Origin: Chitinophagaceae bacterium UBA2375
GTDB taxonomy: Bacteria > Bacteroidota > Bacteroidia > Chitinophagales > Chitinophagaceae
Assembly (NCBI GenBank): GCA_002343985.1
Contig: DDTB01000014.1
Location: 1-64,000 of the forward strand
Reading direction: 5' to 3'
DNA: 64,000 bases
Positions 57,901-64,000 of this stretch are shown in pieces. The notes under the pieces are model-generated. The model saw only the letters and a list, made by a program, of their open reading frames with translations. It was not told the origin of the DNA and did no database searches. The position numbers and the translations under genes are program-made. Position 1 is the first letter of the stretch. Every line of letters starts with the position of its first letter.

Positions 57901-59151
57901 TCAATTGCTTTTTTCTTCCCAAATCATACACAGGTGCACGATGGTTTCAGCCGCTTTCGCTATATCCTGCACGCTGATCCATTCTTTTTTGCTGTGTATC
58001 TCCTGCATGCCGGTAAAGATATTCGGACAGGGAAGGCCCATATAACTCAGGCGGCTGCCATCTGTACCACCGCGGATACTTTCGGTAATCACTTTGAGCC
58101 CGCTCCTTTCTATGGCTTCCGCTGCGTACTGCACCACTTGTGGATGCTGATCAAGCACCAACTTCATATTCCGGTATTGTTCCTGGCGTTTGTACTCCAT
58201 AACAACACCGGGGTATTGCGCGACAATCGCTTCAGCCAAAGCCTGTAGCCGCTGGTGGTGCGCCTCAAGCCCTGCATCTGTAAAATCACGTACGATAAAC
58301 TGTATGCTGGCTTTCTCCGCGATGCCAGATATTGACATGGGATGCACGAAACCCTGTTTGCCTTCGGTGGTTTCAGGGCTCCATTCATGTTTGGGTAAGG
58401 CATCCAGGATTTCCGCGGCAATTTTGATGGCGTTTTTCAGTTTGCCTTTGGCATAACCCGGGTGCACGATCACACCATGAACGACGATGGTTGCCCCATC
58501 GGCGCTGAAGGTTTCATCTTCAAGCGAACCGGCTTCGCCACCATCCAGGGTGTAGCCAAATGAAGCGCCAGTTTTTTCGACACTGATCTTTGCCGTTCCC
58601 TTTCCCACTTCTTCATCAGGGGTGAATACTACAGACAACGGCCCGTGTGCGATACCCGGATTGGACACCAAATACGTTATGGCCTGCATGATGGCTGCCA
58701 CACCGCTTTTATCATCGGCACCCAGCAGGGTTAATCCGCTGGCGGTGATGATATCATGGCCTTTTTTGGTAGCGAGGTAAGGCAAATCGGCTGCGCGAAG
58801 AACCTGTGAGGGATCATCGGGCAACACGATATCTTCCCCGGAATACGAGCGATGCAGGATGGGCTTCACATCCGTTCCGCTGCAATCGGGCGCCGTATCC
58901 ACATGCGAACAAAAGCAAATGCAGGGGACGTTTTTCTTTGATGTGTGCGCGGGCAATTTCGCATATACGTAACCGTAATCATCCATGCTGGCTTCGAGGC
59001 CCAGGGCCTTTAATTCATCAAGGAGTATGCGCGATAAGTTTTTTTGTTTTTCCGTTGTTGGAAATGCTTCACTGTTGGGGTCACTTTGCGTATCCACGCG
59101 TACATACCTCATAAACCTTTCCGCCAGCTGATCCTGCGCTATTTTGATCAT
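57901..59151 (-). CDS. pepT: Peptidase T (tripeptidase)
   Basis: This 416-residue M20-family zinc peptidase would remove the N-terminal residue of tripeptides. Metal-binding motifs are FCSHVDTAPDCSG, LLGADDKSG with the bridging Asp, FTPDEEVGKG with the catalytic Glu, and RGGTDGSRLSYMGLPCPN. ATG 59151 gives the family start MIKIAQDQLAERFMRYVRVDTQSD (in part); the frame extends upstream without homology. It is monocistronic with an upstream FKBP gene on the same strand, separated by a terminator. Confidence 0.95.
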   Translation of the reverse strand: MIKIAQDQLAERFMRYVRVDTQSDPNSEAFPTTEKQKNLSRILLDELKALGLEASMDDYGYVYAKLPAHTSKKNVPCICFCSHVDTAPDCSGTDVKPILHRSYSGEDIVLPDDPSQVLRAADLPYLATKKGHDIITASGLTLLGADDKSGVAAIMQAITYLVSNPGIAHGPLSVVFTPDEEVGKGTAKISVEKTGASFGYTLDGGEAGSLEDETFSADGATIVVHGVIVHPGYAKGKLKNAIKIAAEILDALPKHEWSPETTEGKQGFVHPMSISGIAEKASIQFIVRDFTDAGLEAHHQRLQALAEAIVAQYPGVVMEYKRQEQYRNMKLVLDQHPQVVQYAAEAIERSGLKVITESIRGGTDGSRLSYMGLPCPNIFTGMQEIHSKKEWISVQDIAKAAETIVHLCMIWEEKSN

Positions 59152-59178
59152 CTTTAAAAAATTTTCACAAACATAAAT

Positions 59179-59210
59179 AAAAAAGCAGGCTGCATGGGCA
59201 GTCTGCTTTT
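59179..59210 (-). terminator. Terminator between the FKBP gene and pepT
   Basis: AAAAGCAGGCTGC (59181-59193) pairs with GCAGTCTGCTTTT (59198-59210) with a G-T mismatch around an ATGG loop; the minus-strand T run follows. Confidence 0.88.
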
Positions 59211-59230
59211 CATATTGTATATACTTTATA

Positions 59231-59659
59231 TTAAGCGATCTCCACCAGTTCGATATCGAACACCAACTCTTTACCGGCGAGGAAATGGTTGGCATCCAGC
59301 ATCACTACGTCTTCTGTTACTTCAATAACCACAACAGGCACGGGCTGTCCTTGCTGGTTACTTAATGTGAGCATCATCCCGGATTCAAGTTTCATATCCG
59401 GGGGCACATTTTCAAGTGGGAATGGGATGATGGCCTCTTCGCTGCGCTGGCCGTACGCGTCTTCAGGCTGGATGCTGATGGTTTTTTTATCACCGACAAT
59501 CATGCCGGGCAATGCATCGTCAAAACCTTTGATCATCTGGCCTGCGCCAACGGTGAATTCAAGTGGCTCACGGCCTACAGACGAATCAAATTGTTCGCCG
59601 TTTGTTAACTTTCCGGTATAATGTACTTTCACGACATCACCTGACTTAACTTGTTGCAT
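59231..59659 (-). CDS. FKBP-type peptidyl-prolyl isomerase (SlyD-like)
   Basis: This 142-residue protein has the FKBP fold with an insert (IF domain), like SlyD: VKVHYTGKLTNGEQFDSS, GAGQMIKGFDDALPGM and EEAIIPFPLENVPPDM then VDANHFLAGKELVFDIELVEIA at the end (VMLDANH). It would catalyse prolyl isomerisation and assist folding. It lacks the His-rich tail of E. coli SlyD. ATG 59659 (MQQVKSGDVV) matches the family start; the frame is open further upstream. Confidence 0.9.
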   Translation of the reverse strand: MQQVKSGDVVKVHYTGKLTNGEQFDSSVGREPLEFTVGAGQMIKGFDDALPGMIVGDKKTISIQPEDAYGQRSEEAIIPFPLENVPPDMKLESGMMLTLSNQQGQPVPVVVIEVTEDVVMLDANHFLAGKELVFDIELVEIA

Positions 59660-59822
59660 AGAGAAAAAATTTAAATATTGGTTACACATGCACCGGCAGA
59701 AGCCGGCATAATGATCAAACACACTTGTATTTTCAAATCAGGGTGAAATGAGAAAGCTACCAGCGGGTTATCTGGCTGCAAGTTAGGCATTAAAATCCAT
59801 TCGCGCGAATGATAAAAATGCC

Positions 59823-59834
59823 CAACTTTGACAA
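59823..59834 (+). promoter_or_regulatory. Putative -7 element abutting the NamZ-like gene start
   Basis: CAACTTTG (59823-59830) fits TAnnTTTG at seven of eight bases and ends four bases before ATG 59835. Confidence 0.45.
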
Positions 59835-61097
59835 ATGAAACATGTTATCGCATTTGTCTTTTTTGTATACAACCTGCCTGTTTTTGTATCGGCACAAACC
59901 ATTGATCCTCCGAAGGAAAAGCCCGTTATCACAGGCGCAGAACGCATGGAAGTGTACCTGCCCATGCTGAAGGGGAAGGCCGTGGCATTATTTGCCAATC
60001 ATACCAGCCAGGTCAATGGCATTCACCTTGCTGACACTTTACTAAAAAGGGGCATCCGGATTGTAAAGATTTTCGGGCCCGAACATGGTTTCAGGGGTAC
60101 CGCCGGAGCCGGTGAAAAAGTATCGAATCAAACAGATTCTGCGACGGGCATACCTGTGCTGAGTTTGTATGGCGACCGGAAAAAGCCTAAGCCCGAAGAC
60201 CTGAAAGATGTGGATGTTATTGTATTTGATATACAGGATGTGGGTGCCCGTTTTTACACTTACATTTCATCCCTGCAGTATATCCTGGAAGCCGCATTGG
60301 AGAACCATAAGCCCCTGATGATCCTCGACAGGCCCAATCCCAATGGGTTTTATGTGGATGGGCCTGTGCTCGACAGGACGTTCAGCAGTTTTGTCGGCAT
60401 GCAGCCCATTCCGGTTGTACATGGCATGACCATTGGCGAGTATGCCATGATGCTCGCCGGCGAAAAATGGCTTTCACAAAAAGCCAACGAGATCCATGCA
60501 TATAATATCACTACAGAACCCAGCGTCGATACGCCCTTTCACATGCAGGTGATCAAATGCAAAAATTATACGCACGACACAAAGTACAAGTTACCTGTTG
60601 CGCCTTCACCCAACCTGAAAGACATGGGGGCCATCTACCTCTACCCCTCCACCTGCTTCTTCGAAGGTACTGTTCTTAGTGAAGGACGCGGCACCGCCAT
60701 GCCTTTCCGGATATTTGGGCACCCCGACCTGCCAAAGCATTTATACCGCTTTACACCAAGGGCCAATGCGGGCGCAAAAACCGGCAAGCTGTTCAACCAA
60801 ACCTGTTATGGATGGAAAATTGATGGCCAGGCGGATGAACTGCTGGCAAGCCTTCAGCATAAAATCAACTTATCGTATATCATTGAAGCGTATACCCTGT
60901 TTCCCGATAAAGAAAAGTTTTTCCTGCCCAATCTCTTTTTTGATAAACTTGCCGGAAACAGCCTGCTGAGAAAACAAATCAGCGAAGGATTAACGGTGGG
61001 TGAGATCAGGGATTCCTGGAAACCCGGATTACTAACGTTTATGAATATACGAAAAAAATATTTATTGTATCCCGACTTCACCATATCCAAACCCTGA
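59835..61097 (+). CDS. Secreted DUF1343 protein, NamZ-like exo-N-acetylmuramidase
   Basis: This 420-residue protein has a signal peptide (about 1-20, ending VSAQ) and the DUF1343 domain, whose best known member, NamZ, removes terminal N-acetylmuramic acid from peptidoglycan fragments. Core segments are ALFANHTSQVNG, KIFGPEHGFRG, VIVFDIQDVGARFYTYISS, DRPNPNGFYVDGP and EGRGTAMPFRIFG. It is likely periplasmic and would recycle cell-wall material. It leads a short unit with fmt, which starts 5 bases later. Confidence 0.9.
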   Translation: MKHVIAFVFFVYNLPVFVSAQTIDPPKEKPVITGAERMEVYLPMLKGKAVALFANHTSQVNGIHLADTLLKRGIRIVKIFGPEHGFRGTAGAGEKVSNQTDSATGIPVLSLYGDRKKPKPEDLKDVDVIVFDIQDVGARFYTYISSLQYILEAALENHKPLMILDRPNPNGFYVDGPVLDRTFSSFVGMQPIPVVHGMTIGEYAMMLAGEKWLSQKANEIHAYNITTEPSVDTPFHMQVIKCKNYTHDTKYKLPVAPSPNLKDMGAIYLYPSTCFFEGTVLSEGRGTAMPFRIFGHPDLPKHLYRFTPRANAGAKTGKLFNQTCYGWKIDGQADELLASLQHKINLSYIIEAYTLFPDKEKFFLPNLFFDKLAGNSLLRKQISEGLTVGEIRDSWKPGLLTFMNIRKKYLLYPDFTISKP

Positions 61098-61102
61098 CCT
61101 GT

Positions 61103-62056
61103 ATGCAACAAGCGAATGACGCTTTGAAAAAATGGAGGATAATTTTCATGGGTACACCCGAGTTCGCGGTGGCATCACTTGATGCATTATACCGTGCGGG
61201 CTGCCACATTGTTGCTGTTGTAACCGCACCCGACAAACCTGCCGGCAGGGGCATGACATTGCAACAAAGTCCGGTTAAAACTTATGCCGTGCAACATCGA
61301 ATCCCCGTATTGCAGCCAACGAAACTGAAAGACCCTTTGTTCCTGGAAAGCCTTTCGGAATACAAAGCAGACATCCAGGTAGTGGTTGCATTCAGGATGT
61401 TGCCAGAACTTGTGTGGAGCATGCCCCCACACGGAACCATCAATCTGCATGGATCTTTATTGCCGCAATACCGGGGCGCAGCACCCATCAACTGGGCCAT
61501 TATCAACGGTGAAACGGAAACAGGTGTCACCACATTCCAATTGGCGCATGAAATAGACACCGGCAATATATTGCTTCACCGGAAGATCCCCATCACAGAA
61601 GATATGAATGCCGGTGCCCTGCATGACCAAATGAAACTTATTGGCGCTGATGTACTGTTAGAAACGCTCAATCTATTAGCGCAAGGCAGCATCAAAGCCA
61701 AACCTCAGGATGAACTTTTACAAGTTCATCAAGGCGTACTGAAACATGCCCCAAAAATATTTACGGAGACCTGCCAAATCAACTGGCATAAACCGGTGGA
61801 TGAAGTTTATAACCTGGTGCGCGGGCTCTCGCCCTACCCGGCGGCTTTTACCGAATTGAATGGTAAGAAACTCAAGATATTTTCCGCGAAAAAATCGTTA
61901 ACCCAATCTGCCAAACCCGGCAACATCGATACAGACAGAAAAACATATCTGCGTTTCGGTTGCACAGACGGCTGGCTTGAATTGACGGAACTGCAACTGG
62001 AAGGAAAAAAACGGATGTCCGTTCCGGAATTCCTCAGGGGTTACCGCTTTGAGTAA
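61103..62056 (+). CDS. fmt: Methionyl-tRNA formyltransferase
   Basis: This 317-residue enzyme would formylate initiator Met-tRNA using 10-formyl-tetrahydrofolate. RIIFMGTPEFAVASLDAL opens the formyltransferase domain; the catalytic triad is seen as NLHGSLLPQYRGAAPINWAI with Asn and His, and HEIDTGNILL with the Asp; the C-terminal domain starts near 205. ATG 61103 is used (5 bases after the NamZ-like gene); no closer ATG precedes the RIIF strand. It converges with the C1 peptidase gene. Confidence 0.95.
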   Translation: MQQANDALKKWRIIFMGTPEFAVASLDALYRAGCHIVAVVTAPDKPAGRGMTLQQSPVKTYAVQHRIPVLQPTKLKDPLFLESLSEYKADIQVVVAFRMLPELVWSMPPHGTINLHGSLLPQYRGAAPINWAIINGETETGVTTFQLAHEIDTGNILLHRKIPITEDMNAGALHDQMKLIGADVLLETLNLLAQGSIKAKPQDELLQVHQGVLKHAPKIFTETCQINWHKPVDEVYNLVRGLSPYPAAFTELNGKKLKIFSAKKSLTQSAKPGNIDTDRKTYLRFGCTDGWLELTELQLEGKKRMSVPEFLRGYRFE

Positions 62057-62064
62057 AGCGATGA

Positions 62065-63237
62065 TTATTGCTTGATTTTTTCCTGGAGCGATTTACTGAG
62101 CGCGGCTTTGGGTACCACCAGGCTGATCGTATTCATGGCAAAATATGCTTCAGATACATAGATAAATCCATCCCGCTTGCCAACCGCGCCATAAGAATTT
62201 TTCACCTGGAAGAAAGTCTTGCCCGATTTTGTTTTGAACAATCCATGGATATGCATCAGGTGGTCGTCCTGTGTTACCAATGTTTCGAACAACTGCTGGC
62301 GGCTGCGTTCGTCCCAGCGGGCTTCGGCCATGTCGGCCCGAACGGAATCCATCGATACATTGCTGTTCTCGGGCAGGTGCAAAGCCAGTCCCGCCTTATT
62401 AAAAAAGCCGTTATTGCTGACATCGGCGTCCCACATAACCGTATAACCGCTGTTGATGGCCGTCTTCACCAGGTCAATCATTTCCTGCAGAGGAATATTT
62501 ACATACGCGCCGTTGCTGAAATTATCGGGCACTTCCAGGATAAATGGTTTGTAATATGGCTGGTGTGTAAATGAAGTGAGGTACACATAATCATCCGCAG
62601 AAAATTTCAATACTTCCAAAGCAAAGTTCTTTGGCGTGTACCGCTTACCGTTATACACAAAACTTTCCGGCGCGGCGCCCATATGCTGATCCAGTATACG
62701 TACAAATCCTTCCCTCCAATTGGCAGGGATGGGCCTGATTTTAGACTTCAGGATGCTGTCGAGGTACTTACGCATGGTTTTGACCATTACGCTATGGTCA
62801 TGAACGGTTTCGCCGGGCTTTAAGCCGCTGTAAACCGATTCGGGCATAGCGCCGTATGTGCTGATGGCGCGGATGACATCATGTCCCAGACCTCCCTCGT
62901 CAAACTGCGTTCTTCCCTGGCGAAGGATATAGTTCCTGGCTTTTTCAAGATAGATGTTGCGTACCGTGAACATCTCGCTTATATCAAACATACCCTGCTT
63001 ATTCTTCAGCAACTGGCTTTCGATCAGCGATGTGGTTGAAAAAGACCAGCAAGTTCCGGTGCGGGCCTGGTCTTTGAGTACCGTCACCGGATTTGATTTT
63101 ACCGGCGCCATCTCATCATCCCCCTTCATATTTGAGGAGGCCGCCAATACTTCCGCGCTGGCATCTTCGCTCTTTTGGGCAAACGAAAATGTTGACAATA
63201 CAATAGCCGTGGCAAGTAAAAATTTTCTCTTCAGCAT
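62065..63237 (-). CDS. Secreted C1-family peptidase (bleomycin-hydrolase-like)
   Basis: This 390-residue protein has a signal peptide (about 1-20, ending SFAQ) and a papain-like C1 domain. The nucleophile is Cys63 in QARTGTCWSFSTTS; the His and Asn are in HLMHIHGLFKTKSG and FQVKNSYGAVG, and FDEGGLGHDVIRAISTYGAMPESVY fits the bleomycin hydrolase/PepC group. Cytoplasmic PepC enzymes lack signal peptides, so the exported form is notable, though common in this phylum. It has a start 10 bases or so after the LysM gene on the same strand, which suggests co-transcription. Confidence 0.88.
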   Translation of the reverse strand: MLKRKFLLATAIVLSTFSFAQKSEDASAEVLAASSNMKGDDEMAPVKSNPVTVLKDQARTGTCWSFSTTSLIESQLLKNKQGMFDISEMFTVRNIYLEKARNYILRQGRTQFDEGGLGHDVIRAISTYGAMPESVYSGLKPGETVHDHSVMVKTMRKYLDSILKSKIRPIPANWREGFVRILDQHMGAAPESFVYNGKRYTPKNFALEVLKFSADDYVYLTSFTHQPYYKPFILEVPDNFSNGAYVNIPLQEMIDLVKTAINSGYTVMWDADVSNNGFFNKAGLALHLPENSNVSMDSVRADMAEARWDERSRQQLFETLVTQDDHLMHIHGLFKTKSGKTFFQVKNSYGAVGKRDGFIYVSEAYFAMNTISLVVPKAALSKSLQEKIKQ

Positions 63238-63246
63238 AATTCTAAA

Positions 63247-64000
63247 TTAATATGAAACAGTACAGGAAAACGTTTCCGCATCGGTTCCCAGGGCCTGGAG
63301 CGCCGAGTTACTGACCCTGATGAGCACACCCTGGTTTTTCTTCATATCAGGCATTACATCGAGCACTTTTGCGAATACGTATTGTTGGTTTGATGTGTTC
63401 GTTATTTTAACAATCGTTCCGGGCAATGCCTGGTTGTACAGGCAATAATATTTCTGGTCTTCAAACCCGCTATTTGTTTTAAAGATAGCTGCTGTACCCG
63501 TCGTTTCGCGAAGATTCTTCTTATCGCCTCCCTGTTCCTCAAATGCTTGCCGGAAAAAACCGCCGCTACCGGTAACGCCTGAACGCTTATTGTCAGGCAC
63601 ATCTTCTACAGCCACAGGCTTGGGCTTTGCGGGTTCATCAGCCTTTGGCTTCTCTTGTTCACGGATAGCTACTACAGGTTTATCTGTTTCAGTAAGTATG
63701 GGCTTTACCTCATTCTCCTTTTTAACTACAGGCTTCGGTTCAACAGGCTTTTCTTTTATTGGTTCAGGTTCAGTCAATGCTGGTTTTAGAGCCGCCTCAG
63801 TTTTAACTACCGGCGGCATTTGGGCGATGGCCTTTTGTTGCCGGTCATTAGATGAGCTGTAACCTACAATCAGTTTCGCACCTTCCTTGAGCGCGTCACC
63901 TTCCAGGTTATTCCATTTGCGGATAAGCTCAACCGTGGTATTGTTACTGCGGCTGATTTGATAAAGGGTTTCCTTTTTAGCAACCGTATGATAAATAGGG
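63247..64000 (-). CDS. LysM-domain protein, partial at the window edge
   Basis: The start is beyond the right edge; 250 residues are visible. A LysM domain (HTVAKKETLYQISRSNNTT, ending EGAKLIVGY) is followed by a long Pro/Lys/Glu-rich linker with PEPIKEKPVEPKPVVKK-type repeats, then a C-terminal domain (about the last 90 residues) with SGVTGSGGFFRQAFEEQGGD and ISNTSNQQYVFAKVLDVMPDM-like segments, suggesting a double-psi beta-barrel-like fold. It probably binds peptidoglycan. An ATG at 63819 lies inside the linker and is not the true start because the LysM domain precedes it in frame. Confidence 0.8.
   Translation of the reverse strand, partial: PIYHTVAKKETLYQISRSNNTTVELIRKWNNLEGDALKEGAKLIVGYSSSNDRQQKAIAQMPPVVKTEAALKPALTEPEPIKEKPVEPKPVVKKENEVKPILTETDKPVVAIREQEKPKADEPAKPKPVAVEDVPDNKRSGVTGSGGFFRQAFEEQGGDKKNLRETTGTAAIFKTNSGFEDQKYYCLYNQALPGTIVKITNTSNQQYVFAKVLDVMPDMKKNQGVLIRVSNSALQALGTDAETFSCTVSY

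Noticed and set aside
1..64000. tRNA, rRNA, CRISPR arrays, insertion sequences or prophage
   Set aside because: No cloverleaf, array of spaced identical repeats, transposase, integrase or phage gene was found on reading the intergenic regions and proteins.

Overview
The window looks like a chromosomal segment of a Bacteroidota bacterium, most likely family Chitinophagaceae. The evidence is a PorP/SprF-like type IX secretion protein next to a secreted protein with a gliding-motility-type C-terminus, futalosine-route menaquinone genes, many Bacteroidota-type -7 promoter elements (TAnnTTTG), almost no Shine-Dalgarno sequences, lipoboxes of the type LLFSC, and a kinase with a 7TMR-DISM-like sensor. 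About 67 protein genes fill nearly all of the sequence. I see no rRNA, tRNA, CRISPR array, insertion sequence or phage.

Layout. 1-4.6 kb: a regulatory island with a 747-base non-coding region carrying repeated CGTAAnnTTACG palindromes, three NarL/LuxR response regulators, one kinase and an AT-rich membrane sensor gene. 4.6-10.9 kb: a fold-type IV PLP enzyme, photolyase, menaquinone genes mqnD-mqnB, two tandem 6-pyruvoyl-tetrahydropterin synthase paralogs with folE, and fabD. 10.9-20.6 kb: two unrecognised envelope proteins, mdh, efp (with Arg at the loop tip), accB-accC, a fused branched-chain 2-oxoacid dehydrogenase E1, lolD, a DUF2795-like protein and a lipoprotein. 20.6-35.3 kb: SemiSWEET and fabI, recN, zinc-ribbon protein and Nif3, a FAH-family hydrolase, pth, ftsK, a 7TM histidine kinase, DUF423, aroK, mrp and a glycerophosphodiesterase.

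35.3-45.9 kb holds the most coherent catabolic block. A divergent pair of operons encodes 3-hydroxyanthranilate dioxygenase and ACMS decarboxylase on one strand, and 2-aminomuconate semialdehyde dehydrogenase, 2-aminomuconate deaminase, kynureninase and kynurenine 3-monooxygenase on the other, continuing into a PaiB-like protein and pyrF. Close by, glutaryl-CoA dehydrogenase and 3-hydroxybutyryl-CoA dehydrogenase form their own operon. Together these could take kynurenine through the 2-aminomuconate branch toward glutaryl-CoA, crotonyl-CoA and acetyl-CoA. The first two steps (tryptophan dioxygenase, formamidase) and the steps from the deaminase product to glutaryl-CoA are not in the window.

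46-64 kb: surface proteins (including the PorP/SprF partner and an SprB-repeat protein), yigZ-ribD, prmC, ExbB/ExbD, a cupin, an SPFH protein, pepT, an FKBP isomerase, a NamZ-like muramidase with fmt, a secreted C1 peptidase, and a LysM protein cut by the window edge.

A recurring feature is TTTG followed by exactly four bases and then ATG, in front of six genes that each begin a transcription unit. It suggests leaderless transcripts that start at the initiation codon.
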